A stretch of DNA of 64,000 bases from Cylindrodendrum hubeiense (Eukaryota > Ascomycota > Sordariomycetes > Hypocreales > Nectriaceae), in the NCBI GenBank assembly GCA_014621425.1, contig JAANBB010000086.1, positions 55,729-119,728 on the forward strand, given 5' to 3'. The notes below the pieces were generated by a model. That model did not search any database. It was not told where the DNA came from and worked only from the letters and a program-made list of their open reading frames with translations. Shown piece after piece: positions 1 to 11,048 of the stretch. The position numbers were made by a program, and so were the translations under genes. How positions within the stretch are numbered: the stretch's first letter is position 1; every line of letters begins with the position of its first letter.

Positions 1-426
1 GCACAACTTGACTTTCAACACCAGCCCACGCCTCAGCCCAGCGCGTAGCGATGTTCAATATGGCAACGGGTCCCGGGAAGGATTCTGCGCTCAGAGACGC
101 AGCGACAAGCTACAGAACCCTTGTTTGGAACCGCGTGGGATTCCGCGCTAAGGCACACAAACATGAGTTTCGCCGTAATGCCAACATCCGATAGACGAAG
201 ACCCAGAGTAGGCCAACGAGTATCTCAAAAGCCTCAAAGACACCTTGAAATACCTATTGTATCGCAAGAGATTTCCTGGACAAAGCAGAAGCTATTCGTC
301 TCACCGCCTGCAAAACAACTACTATCTCTTCGTCTTCCGTTCGCACAACCAATCTGTCGAGCCCTCTAACTCGCATTCCATTTCCATCTTACTTGCCTAC
401 CAAATCACTTCAACTATCAATTCACA
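1..426. other. Upstream region of the truncated first gene
   Basis: I see no gene here. The stretch from about 290 to 425 is pyrimidine-rich with several CAAC and CAAT motifs and runs into ATG at 427, as in a fungal promoter and 5' leader. The short open frames crossing it carry no recognisable domain. Confidence 0.5.
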
Positions 427-559
427 ATGTCCAACGTTGTGCCCCACATCAAGGACTACCTTCAGGCTCAAGAGCCCAAGGCACCCCGCATGAAGGATGC
501 GCCAGTCTTTTACCGCAATCTTGAGGAGGCGCTCGATACTCGTCGAGCCGACCAGAACC
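427..559 (+). pseudogene. Start of an unrecognised gene, cut off at an unknown base
   Basis: An ATG in good context (CACAATG) opens 44 clean codons whose composition looks like real protein: charged, with Pro-Lys-Ala-Pro and a Leu-Glu-Glu-Ala-Leu-Asp stretch. The frame then meets the single N at 560. Beyond it comes T-rich sequence that looks like a leader or intron rather than coding DNA, and the next gene starts at 701. Either this is the first exon of a gene whose remainder is missing at an assembly join, or the frame was broken by a rearrangement. I do not recognise the family. It lies on the same strand as the urea carboxylase, about 140 bp before it. Confidence 0.4.
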
Positions 560-700
560 NGATTCAGTTGTTTTATCTTTGCTTTTTTTCTACCTCCTCT
601 TCATACCGTTGACCCCCTCATGCATATCGCCCTTGAGTTTTGACCCCAATTCTTGCCTGCTTCGATCTGGAGAGCCTTCTCTTCCTTGAGCCACAACAAG

Positions 701-3700
701 ATGGAGCATCTGAAAGCGGTTCTGATCGCCAACCGAGGCGAGATCGCGTGTCGCCTAATTAAAGCTGCCAAGTCAGTGAAACATGACATGTGTCAACTGT
801 GAAATGCGCTAAGATCGTGCGCAGAAAACTAAACATTCGCACCATCGCAATCTACACAGAGCCAGATTGCGCATCCCACCATGTTCTCGCCGCAGATGAA
901 GCATATCTGCTCAGTGGGGAGTCAAGATCAGCATATCTAGACGGGTGAGTGCCACACAAGTCCTTCCTGCTCGAGCTTCTCAGCGCTAAGATTGTAAAAT
1001 CTCAGAGATCAGATCATCTCCATTGCTACGACACATGGTGCACAGGCAATCATTCCTGGTTATGGCTTCCTCTCCGAGAACACGGACTTTGCCCGGTCAA
1101 TCGCTGCGGCTGGTCTCGTATTCGTTGGGCCATCACCAGAAGCCATTGAATCGTTCGGTTTGAAGCACACAGCTCGCGGTCTAGCAACGACTGCTGGAGT
1201 GCCTGTTGTCCCGGGATCCGAGGGATTACTTGATTCTGAAGACGCTGCGGCATCAGTCGCTAGCAGCATCGGATTCCCCGTCATGCTAAAAGCCACAGCC
1301 GGCGGTGGCGGTATGGGCCTTCTTGTCTGTGCCGATGAAGCCGAAATCCGCAAAAACTACCAAACAGTTCAGTCTCGAGGTGCCTCTCTGTTCAAGAACT
1401 CCGGTGTCTTTGTAGAGCGCTACTACCCCGATAGCCATCATATCGAGGTCCAGGTGTTTGGCAATGGTTTAGGCAAAGCCATCAGCATCGGCGAGCGTGA
1501 GTGTTCAATCCAGCGCAGACACCAGAAGGTGGTTGAGGAATGTCCCAGTCCATTCGTGGCTATGAGACATCCCGAACTCCGAGCCAAGTTGACGGAAAGT
1601 GCTGTGCGGCTGGCAGAGAGTCTTAAGTATGGCTCAGCGGGGACAGTCGAGTACCTTGTGGATGACCACACGGGCGACTTCTTCTTCCTGGAGATGAATA
1701 CAAGACTGCAAGTCGAGCATGGAATTACAGAAATGTGTTATAATGTCGATCTCGTGGAGCTTATGTTCCGGCAAGCGGATTGCGAGCTTGGAGGAAAAGG
1801 CGGCCTGGAAACGGCAGAGCTGGAAGCCCTACAACAACGCTGTCTCGAGCCCAAGGGCCACGCGATTGAGGTGCGCGTTTATGCTGAGAACCCAGCCCGA
1901 AACTACACACCTAGCCCCGGGTTGTTACAGAAGGTTTCCTGGCACCAGTCAGAAGGCACCCGAGTCGACACATGGGTGAGAGCTGGAATCACTGTCAGTC
2001 CCGAATATGATCCGCTACTGGCCAAGATCATGCATCATGCATCAACAAGGGATGCAGCCATATCTGGCATGGAGTCGGTGCTCAAGCAAAGCACTGTCAG
2101 CGGTCCCCCAATCAACATGGACTTTCTGCTTGCCATCATCCAAGACGCTACGTTTCAACGTGGCAACACAATCACAAAATTCTTGGACTCTTTCAACTAT
2201 GTTCCTCCGGCAATTGACATTATCTCTGGAGGATCTTACACGCTCATTCAGGACTATCCTGGTCGACCAACCGTGGGACATGGCTTCGGACACGCTGGGC
2301 CCATGGACCCGATCGCATTTCGTGCCGCTAATATTCTTGTTGGCAATCCAGTTGGCACTGAGGGTCTGGAAATCACCTTGACGGGCCCTGATATGTCATT
2401 CCTCGGTGATGCAGTAGTGGCCTTGTGTGGTCCAGCAGTGCCTGCTCAGTTGGATGGACAAGGGTTTCCTCTCTGGACACGTGTACACGTCCAGGCTGGC
2501 CAGCGTCTCACCATTGGCAAGATGCCTTCTCACTGCCGAGTCTATTTGGCTGTCTACGGAGGATTCCTCAATGTGGCCGAATGGTTTGGCAGCAAGTCCA
2601 CCAACCCGATGGTCAACGTTGGCGGATACCAGGGTCGCCCGTTGCGGGCCGGAGATTTCCTTAGGATTGTTGACGCTACTGCTCTTCCACCAAAGAAGTC
2701 GTTGACAATTCCTGAAGATCTTATCCCGCAGTACACCACCAACTGGGAAATCCAGGTCATTCCAGGTCCCTATGAAACTGGCTACCTCTCAGTCGAGGAC
2801 ATTGAGATGTTCTACTCACAAAGCTGGCAAATTAGTCACAACGCAGCTCGTGGTGGTATCAGGCTCATCGGCCCGCGACCCAAATTCGCCTGGACTGATG
2901 GTGGAGAAGGCGGTGCTCACCCTAGCAATGTGATTGAATATGGATATCCCCTTGGTGGCTTGAACTGGACTGGTGACGAGCCTGTCCTATTTCCCGTCGA
3001 CTGTCCAGACTTTGGTGGTTTTATTTGCAGTCTGACAGTCATCAAAGGCGATATGTGGAAGATGGGACAGCTACGTTCAGGAGACAACGTAAAATTCCGG
3101 AGAGTCAGCCTGGAGAGTGCGCTGGAATGCAGAAAGAGGAACGAAGACTTCCTGCAGAAGCTGATTGTATCGGTGGACACAGGCTCCTGGGATGGTGTCG
3201 TTGCATTCGGCAGCACCATTCTTGGAGAGGAAGTCAAACAGCCTGGGCTTGATCTGGTCAAAGTCATTGAGGCCACTTCGACGAACCCGAAGGTATCCTA
3301 CCGCGCTGGTGGCGACGACTATATGCTCGTCGATTACGGCGATGGCAGGGCCAATCTTAACAACAAATGCCGTGCTACTGCCTTGAAGCGCTGCCTCGAG
3401 AAAGCTACCGGCCTCGCATCTCTTAACATGGCACAGGGCGGCGCGGTGTTCAACACCGTTGGTTGTGGAAACGCCTTGGCCATCTTTTATGACGGTCTGA
3501 AGCTACCTCAGAGCGAGCTTATGGATCGCCTTATAGAATTTGAAGGTTCTTTGGGCAATATGCGGGCGGCGAAATTTCCCAACCGCCGCTTCCGACTACC
3601 GGTCGCATTCCGACACAAGAAACTCGATGATGCCATTGAACGCTATATGGCCAACCAACGCTCTCTGGCCAGTTACTTGCCTGATCCATTCCAGTTTGTT

Positions 3701-4606
3701 GCTGAGAACAACGGTATGACCTTGGACGAGTTGAAGACTATGTTCTTGAGCCTCGAGTCCGTCGTCATCGGCGTGGGCTTCTTCATGGCCTTGCCGCAGA
3801 GTCTTCCAGCTGATCCAAGACACCGACTTCGAGCCCCAAAGATGAATCCAAGCCGAACCTACACCCCCGAGGGAACTTTCTCCTGGGGTGGCACTTGCAT
3901 CGCCATTTATCCTGTCGACTGCCCCGGCGGCTACATGCCAACGGGAATGACAATCCCCGGAGTCGACGTGTTCGGCTACAAGGCAGGCTTCAGCGAGGAG
4001 AAGCCGTGGATGTTCGAAGACATGGACACATTGAGCTTCTACGAGGTAACAGAGGAGGAGTACGACCTCAAGATGGCCCAATTCAAGTCGGGAAGCTACC
4101 AATTCGAAATGGAAGAGGGCGTCTTTGACATGGCAGCTCACAATGAACTACTTGAGGAGGCGGCAGCTGAGGCTGAGCAACTGCAGAAGCAGCGAGCTGT
4201 GGCTCAAGTCAAGATGGCAAACAGGGAGAAAGAGCTGTTGGAGCAGTGGATTGAGCAGCGCAAGGCCAGCGAAACCAGCACTGACGAAATCCAATCTCTC
4301 TTGGATGGTAAGCTTTCACATTTCCACCTCATGATCTCGCACTTTGCTAACGTTGCTTTGGCAGACCCAACCATAGAGGCAATTGAGTCTCCTGTGAATG
4401 CAAATGTGTGGAAGGTTATGATTCAAGAAGGGGATGTACTGAAGACTGGCCAAACAACGACGATCCTTGAGGCCATGAAGATGGAGATCAATGTGCTAGT
4501 GGAGTCTTCCATGGCGGGTGCGACAGTTGTCAAGGTTCTGATTAAGCCTGGAGACGGCGTGGAAAGCGGCAAGCCTCTGTTGCTTGTGCGGAAGAGTTCT
4601 GGATAA
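701..4606 (+). CDS. Urea carboxylase (biotin-dependent), stand-alone form
   Basis: Exons are 701-771, 825-944, 1006-4307 and 4365-4606, giving 1244 residues, close to bacterial urea carboxylases. The N-terminal biotin carboxylase has KAVLIANRGEIACR at the start, an ATP-grasp glycine loop (KATAGGGGMG), ERECSIQRRHQK and the EMNTRLQVEH signature. Next come the carbamoyltransferase parts, related to KipA/AHS2 (SYTLIQDYPGRPTVGHGFGH) and KipI/AHS1 (VSYRAGGDDYMLVDYGD). The C-terminus is a biotinyl domain with the biotin-accepting lysine in EAMKMEINV. Known role: ATP- and bicarbonate-dependent carboxylation of urea to allophanate; some family members prefer guanidine. The last intron (57 bp, branch GCTAAC) has no stop and keeps the frame, so retention would add 19 residues. 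The allophanate hydrolase part of yeast urea amidolyase is absent. Confidence 0.93.
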
Positions 4607-5231
4607 TTACTCGGAGTGCAAGGCCATTGCACAATGTAGCGTTGTTGTTTACCCAATTCATCGTAAAATCCCTTTAAGCAACTAGCATCGTGTACAACTG
4701 TGATTTGCATTCATGAAATTAGATGGGTTTTGCCAGCGTTCTTTTCTTTGCCTGTTTAAAATATGCAGGTCGTGTTGGGCTGGCTATCGCTCTTGCCCCG
4801 TATTCAGATTGCTCATTGACTTAACGACTTTCTCGTGCTACCATTCCGCCCCGATGATAATAACACGCGCTATGCTACAAATCGGACGCCCTCCGCAGAA
4901 TAATGAGTCGAGATCAGGCGTCAGGTATCACGGATTAGAGTTCAGGTTTTGGGGTCAAACCGTCCGGTGGAGTCTAGCTTGGAATCCTCGTCTAGGTGCG
5001 GCTTATCGGACTTTTGGAGCAGCTAGATCCAATTAAAGAGACGATATATTACCGCTGCTATCTGCTTACTCCAATTGGCATTAATCAAACCGGCCCGGTT
5101 CTGTTCCGTTTATCCAGCACGATAAGCCACAACGTCTCCCGTCCCGGCCGGCATAGTTGCCGGCCCACATCTGGCCTGTCGTCGGCATCCCCTGCGTCGG
5201 AACCGAGTCTTTGCACAGTCTCGATCCGACC
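4607..5231. other. Intergenic region, promoter of the first Zn2Cys6 gene
   Basis: This holds the 3' end of the urea carboxylase gene and the upstream region of the regulator at 5232. I see no further gene. The part from about 5100 to 5220 is GC-rich. The open frames here on both strands are shadows without domains. Confidence 0.5.
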
Positions 5232-7373
5232 ATGCAAGAGGCACAGAACCGGCGACGGCAGCAGCGCAAGGCCTGTGATCTCTGCCGGCGCCGAAAGGTC
5301 CGCTGCGACATTGTTGTCCGCGGCCGGGAGCCCTGTACCGTCTGCGAAAAGGCAGGTCTTGAATGTCGGTGAGTGTCTCAACCTCGGCTCCGAGAAGGCG
5401 TTCCGTTGCCTGCAATTTAATCGGGATGTTGACTCTGCATAAGGTCCACGACCAAGTTCGCAGCGCCTAGACGCAGTCTCACCAATGCGCGTCGCCGGTC
5501 TCTCGACCATGACGCCCGCGAACACTCGCCATCTCTCGGATCCAGCCGAGACGTGGACAGGACAGGCGACGATGAGCCTATCCGGCTCCCGCCTCTCATG
5601 CTCCCGCCTCTCGTAAGGGCGGCATCTCCGCCATCAGCAGTACCACAGGCAAAACACACAGAAGACCAGACCCCGCGGTCTGGCGGACAAGAGCAGCTTG
5701 CGCGCAACGGCCTCGCGCGGTTCTTCCGCCACGGCATTGGCGCCGCCGCGTGGGCTGTCTTCAGCTCGACGCAGAGCTTCCGCATTGCATATGTCGGCAC
5801 CGCCGTGTCCAACCTGGTCCACCTGGTCCATCTCCACCGGTCCTTCCGCCAGCCATACGCAAGCATCGGCAGCACCCACCGCCCGTTGTCCGCAGCGCCG
5901 GCGCCGGAGGCTCCACTGGACAATCCGGCGACCGGGAGCAGCTCCGTCAGCGACATGGGCATCACCAGCAAGCCTTTGCACTATCCGTACCCTCCAATTC
6001 GCCAGCCCAAGCCGTGGAAGCCCAACTTCGACATCTGGGGTATCCCATCAGCGCAAGATCTCGCGTCCGAAGTCGCGTCGTTCCCGGCGCAGGATGTACG
6101 CGATGCTCTCGTGCTGGCGTACTTTGAGCACATCCACCCTTTCCTCCCCATCATCTCCATGCCCGAATTCTTCGACAGCTACCGGAGCCACGACAAGCCG
6201 CCACCGCTCTTGTTATTCCAGGCTGTATTGATGGCCGGGGCACATGCCTGTTCGCACCCGCTAGTTGCCAACGATCGTCATGCCGTCAAGAACGTCCTGT
6301 TCCGCCGGGCAAGCATGCTTTACCACATGCGCCACGAGACAGATCGATCGCATCTCATGCAAGCTGCGACTCTCTTCACCTGGCATGTCGGCGACGGTGA
6401 CACCATTTCTGGAGGGCCTTGGTACTGGTCTGGGATTGCGGTTCGCATCGGTCTTGGCTTGGGAACACACCGATACAGCAAGCATCTGCCACAGACAGAG
6501 ACTTCGCAGTACAGACGCTGTTGGTGGTCGGCATTTGTGTGCGAGGTATTCTCATCGCTTGAAACTGGGAGGCCATGTGCAGTTCGAGCTGAGGATATTG
6601 ACCAGCTGCCGCTCTCTCATGATGATTTGACCGACACGCCGGGTCCTACGACGGTCTCTTTAGGCAAGGATGCTCGCCCCGACTTTCTAAATCGCATGGT
6701 AGAACTTGCGTACATCGGGCTTGACATTATGGCGGTGAATGCCCCGTCGCGGGAGACGCTGGTTGACATCAGCTCTATCAACGCCCGACTCGGCTTGTGG
6801 TCACTGCAGTCAGGCATTTCCTCCGTAGCTGACAACGACGATTCATGGACTTGCCATCTCCGCATGCACTACAATCTGGTACTATTGCATCTTCATCGCA
6901 ACATGTCAACCGAGTCTAGCAGCCAGTCTATCTGCTCTACTGCCGCCCAGGCCATCGTCACATCACTCGAACAGCTTACAGCTCGGGATGAGATGTGTCA
7001 GTGCCACTTTACCGCCGTGAGCGCCGTCACAGCGGTGGGAATCCAGTTTGCGGGTGAGATACGCGCAGCCGTTACAACCGGCGTATTCCTCGTTGCGATC
7101 AATGCCCTGGAACAACTGGCAAGATTACTAAGATCGACCATGCTCCTTTCTCGCTACTGGCCCAATGCAGAGGCAGTTCACAATGTCTTTGAAGAGCTTC
7201 ACCAGGAATACGAACATCTGGTCACTCAACACCTTCAAGGAGAGCGGGTCATTATTCCCGAGAGTCCACCTGATTGGAACAGGCTGCTCGCTGGCGAGCC
7301 AATCCAGCAACTCAATGACTTCACCGCGGATCAAGGGTGGATGAACATAGCGAACTGGACCGACATGTTGTAG
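5232..7373 (+). CDS. Zn2Cys6 fungal transcription factor with fungal_trans domain
   Basis: Exon 1 is 5232-5368 and exon 2 is 5444-7373 (75-bp intron, donor GTGAGT), giving 688 residues. The binuclear zinc cluster is complete, with Cys 15, 18, 25, 35, 38 and 45 in CX2CX6CX9CX2CX6C spacing, inside a basic N-terminus (NRRRQQRKACDLCRRRKVRC). The middle homology region, with YFEHIHPFLPIISMPEFF and later YWSGIAVRIGLGLGTHR and CRWWSAF-like stretches, is typical of fungal_trans regulators. It should be a nuclear DNA-binding regulator, but its targets cannot be read from sequence. It follows the urea carboxylase on the same strand and precedes the NmrA-like gene, which converges on it. Joining the exons restores the frame, which supports the intron. 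Confidence 0.88.
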
Positions 7374-8089
7374 TAGTCATTTCGGTATCCCAAGGCACAT
7401 ACCTACTAATACTCATAGGGATGGTCAATTGAGCTCCTAAGGATTGTGCAAAGGCTTGCAAAGACAAGCAGGCGGATTCTGGCAATGGAGGTCATGTATA
7501 GATAGAATATGTTCATCAAAAACGCAATAGATAATACACAATGGCAACACACAAACAAGTTCCATACCTAAGATCGGCCCACATTTGCTTTCCAAAACAC
7601 AATAAAGCCCAGTACCTTGCTAGGATTACTAGAACCTAATTTAAATTTGCTAAAATGTCACCTCCCGAATCTTAGCAATGTGAGACGTTTATTAGCAACA
7701 TCTCATTTCTCAACTGCGGCACTCGGATTACAGATATAGAGTGAAAGATTTCGGCGCAACCAGCGATGAGACTATTAAACTAACCGACCCCGGTCAATAC
7801 ACAGGACACGACTTCGCACCCAGATTATTGGTGTCATTCATTGCACAGTTTAGGGTTGTAACGCAGACCCACGGACTAGCTAAACGGACTTGACCATTTT
7901 CTATCTACTAGCAGTCAGTCCTTAAAAGCGCCAACAGTCCAGCTTGTCGAACACAACGAGTGCTAACTGAGGAATCACATGTTATGGATAAAATTCAATT
8001 GATTAATCGCAAGAATCTTAATAGGCTTCCAATATTCTGTGCAGTAAATAGAGTCAACTTTCCTTCAAACCTCTCTCCAAGATTTGGTC
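7374..8089. other. Intergenic region between convergent genes
   Basis: The regulator ends at 7373 and the NmrA-like gene ends at 8090 on the other strand, so both genes terminate here. The sequence is moderately AT-rich and I see no coding frame, RNA gene or repeat. Confidence 0.5.
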
Positions 8090-9175
8090 TCAGTTCTTCC
8101 AGCCAATCTCAACCATCTCCTTGATAGACATTGGTTTGATTTCAGGGAACAGGCTGTTCAAACTGTTTTCCGTCGGAAAGTCGAACTGCCCTTCGTCAAA
8201 CAATACGCCAAACGTGGCAAACATACCCTGGAGGGCTTCCTTTGGGAAAAACGGGTAAGCAGGCACATGCCCAGGAAGCTCAGTGATCTTGCCCGAGCGC
8301 AGAATGTCAAGGGTGTCATAGGTGACATCGAATTTCATCCCTAGATCTCGGTATTAGTTTGGATCGACATAAGTTACATAACTCGAACATACCGCGAACC
8401 TCCTCCGCAATCTTGACGAAGTCGTTCCAAGAAATCTTGCTGCCAATCACGTACGATTCCTTCTCCCATTTCCCAAGTGTTAGTGCCGCAGCAGTGTACT
8501 TGGCAACATCACCACTGTACGTAAAAACCGCCAACGTGGACCCAGATCCAGGGATGGCAGCTTTCGCCGCGGCTATGTCAAGAAACATGGTCACTGGGGT
8601 GAGATAGGACTTCACTTTTGGCATACCCCAATAATCGAGGAAGAAGCCATTCAAAATCGTAGTCCATTCCAGGTTTGTCTTCTCGAGCGCTGTCACGGCA
8701 GCTAATTTGGGTACAGCTGGGGGGAACCATTCCTGGCTATTCATGACATTAGTTCAGGTACTCAAGCAGCAAAAGATATGGAAAGTTACATACTCGGGAC
8801 GATACTTGATACCCCAAACACTTGCAATAAATCTCTTAGTTGACGCAGATATGTCGGCAGCCTGGATCAGAGCTTGTTCGGATTCGAGTGACATAGGGCC
8901 CAAAGCAGAGATGACTGTATGAACATTGTTCGTCTCCAGGAGCTGTACGAGTTCATCCACCTTGGAGTAGTCGGTGACAATGACCCGTGCACCAAGGCGT
9001 TCCTCGGACTCCTCGTCTGCCTGTGATGCGTATCAGCCTGTATTGGCGCATGGCTTGCGATGATTCATACCTTTCGAGCGAGGATAATGACTTCAAATTT
9101 CCCCTGTGAAAGGATCTCATCCACGATGGTCCTGCCAATACTCGCAGAACCTCCAGCTACAGCGACAACAGTCAT
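8090..9175 (-). CDS. NmrA-like / isoflavone-reductase-like NAD(P)-binding protein
   Basis: Four exons on the minus strand: 9175-9071, 9020-8794, 8736-8393 and 8340-8090, giving 308 residues. Introns are 50, 57 and 52 bp with GTATG donors, and every join keeps the frame. The N-terminus MTVVAVAGGSASIGRTIVDE is the glycine-rich dinucleotide-binding turn of a Rossmann fold. NNVHTVISALGPMS and TKRFIASVWGIKY follow in the order seen in the NmrA / PCBER family. Members are atypical short-chain dehydrogenases: some are redox sensors such as the nitrogen regulator NmrA, others reduce small molecules. The catalytic Tyr-x3-Lys of classical SDRs is not evident. The length fits the isoflavone-reductase-like branch. 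The exact substrate or partner is unknown. Confidence 0.85.
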
Positions 9176-9939
9176 AATGGAGGAATATTAAATGGGTGGC
9201 GATGGGCTGTCTAGGACTTAAGTATGCAGGGGTGTGAATACTGGTGTCCGACTTTAATTTCGCGACTTCACTTGCCCTTAAATATCCCATACACTGCAAA
9301 AATACTTTATGAGATAGGAGCTTCAAGCAGCACCAGGCAATTAACTCTGAATAATCAAGAATGTCAACTCTGGCCATTCCCCACTCCGAACACCACCTTT
9401 CTCCGTTTGAATCGCGGTTAAATGCAAAACGGTCGATAATTGTCATCCATATCCCACATCGCTCGCCTTAGATCATGATAAATCCCACATCCCACCACCC
9501 ACATCCTCTACCTGTCATAAATCCCACATCGCGCCAGCGAAATAGATGCACCCAAATCCCAAATCCCGTGGCCTTCAGGCTGTGCGATAGGGAAAAAGCG
9601 GGCTGCATCGTCGTATCGACTGTGACCACTGTCACATTACTATCCCACCTAATAAGTATCCAAGTCCTCCTCGTCTGCCGCTTAGGCTGACCTTGCCCAG
9701 ACCACCAATGAACGAATATTTGCCTCGACATGTTGCCTACCGCGACTAGAACGAAGATCAAACAGAGGCGTTGCATTGACAAAGATATATGATGTTGGGG
9801 TATCCGATTCAAAGTCGCTGAGATATTGGTCGCTGATAGTAAATTGAAGAAAGCACATGTAGCACTGCGTGGCTTGAATAATGACGATGCTGTGTATTTC
9901 GTTAATAAAAAAGGCGGTACGAACATATAGATGAGTGCT
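9176..9939. other. Intergenic region with short GATGTGGGAT-type repeats
   Basis: Both flanking genes lie on the minus strand, so this is the promoter of the NmrA-like gene and the terminator of the orphan gene at 9940. Between about 9448 and 9560 an ATCCCACATC motif (GATGTGGGAT on the minus strand) recurs at least three times with degenerate copies. No gene is supported; a minus-strand open frame here is made partly of that repeat. Confidence 0.45.
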
Positions 9940-10854
9940 TCACTTTTCTTCCATTCCTTCGGCATAGTCAGTCAATCTTAATGCAAGTGCTTCGCAAGTC
10001 ATTTGGGCAAGACAATTATCAGAAATTATTGGTCGGCCGTCTTCGATACACTGAAATCTCTTTTTGGCTTCTAACATTGCCACACAGTGGTTCAAAATAG
10101 TAGAATTTGAGGCCCCTTCCTGTCGAAGATACAGCCCTCCATCGTCGGTGGCAATGATCCTCCGAAAAAGGTGTGAGGTAGATACATCGAGTCTGTTCTC
10201 CGAGTCGCGGTATTCAACCACAAGCCGTAGCTGATGGGAGTCTTGAGGCGGTGAGTAGTACAGTACATGGCGAATCACGCAGCTAGCTAGGCGTCTTGTA
10301 TAGTCCTCAGGCGGGGCGTGTCGTGAATGCGAGGTAGAATCGACATAGCCAGCTGAGGAAGCGCCTTGTGAGTCCTCGGTTTCCAGAGGGCTGCTAGAGG
10401 CAACCTGCAGCTTACTGGAGTCGGCATAGTCTTGAAGAATTGTGTGCCGCCTAAGGCGCTTGGACCTGCCTTCGTTTCCAAGATCTAACTCTTGAGGAGC
10501 ATCGGGGGTCTCGCGGAAGTGCGACAGAGCGGAAAATGCCTGGCCAAGTGAGACACCATATTTTCGGATCAATCTATGCTCACTAGAGAAGGCATACTCC
10601 TCTTCGGGGCCATTAATAAAGGCTCTGATTTGGCCTGGAAGAAGGCGTTGGGGGGATCCGTGCTTTGTGTAAACTGGGAGAAGAATTTCCCGCCTCGGTC
10701 GACAAATAACGCGACAGGCCAAAAGGTGCTCGCGGCGCCAATCACTCGCTGCAACCTCCGGAGCTTCGGCAAACGGCTTTGCGTGCTCTGCTGTGAAGCG
10801 ACTGTTGAAGGAGGATTCGGAGGATACCTGAGTGAAATATGCCTTTTCAACCAT
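9940..10854 (-). CDS. Hypothetical fungal protein, possibly nuclease-like at the C-terminus
   Basis: An intronless frame gives 304 residues from ATG at 10854. The frame stays open upstream to 10986, but the added residues look like leader and I found no in-phase splice pair there. The protein is charged, with a serine-rich low-complexity middle (about residues 150-200). The C-terminal 110 residues look globular: a hydrophobic run with RLVVEYRDSENRLD, then VAMLEAKKRFQCIEDGRP and a helix with TCEALALRL. The Glu-Ala-Lys after a hydrophobic strand recalls a PD-(D/E)XK nuclease core, but that is a weak visual match. It is divergently arranged with the next gene; the two start codons are about 195 bp apart and may share a promoter. 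Confidence 0.6.
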   Translation of the reverse strand: MVEKAYFTQVSSESSFNSRFTAEHAKPFAEAPEVAASDWRREHLLACRVICRPRREILLPVYTKHGSPQRLLPGQIRAFINGPEEEYAFSSEHRLIRKYGVSLGQAFSALSHFRETPDAPQELDLGNEGRSKRLRRHTILQDYADSSKLQVASSSPLETEDSQGASSAGYVDSTSHSRHAPPEDYTRRLASCVIRHVLYYSPPQDSHQLRLVVEYRDSENRLDVSTSHLFRRIIATDDGGLYLRQEGASNSTILNHCVAMLEAKKRFQCIEDGRPIISDNCLAQMTCEALALRLTDYAEGMEEK

Positions 10855-11048
10855 TGCATCTATCAGTATGCTGTGCGCTTGGAAATAATAAATAAAAGTT
10901 GTACAGGAAATTACGCATACCACCCCCTCATCGAATGGTTCACTCATCACCAACACATTACGAGGAGGTGATGTGACGGATGTCATGCATTAGCGTTGCA
11001 TTGTTGCATTGTACGCGCCGGCGCGGGCCGATATTCTTCCGCGTTGTG

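Noticed and set aside
9468..9965. Minus-strand frame of 165 codons overlapping the end of the orphan gene
   Set aside because: It is built partly from the ATCCCACATC repeat, has no domain, and overlaps a better-supported gene in another frame.
10854..10986. An extra N-terminal exon for the orphan gene at 9940
   Set aside because: A GTATGC donor exists, but no acceptor keeps the reading frame; the downstream ATG is simpler.
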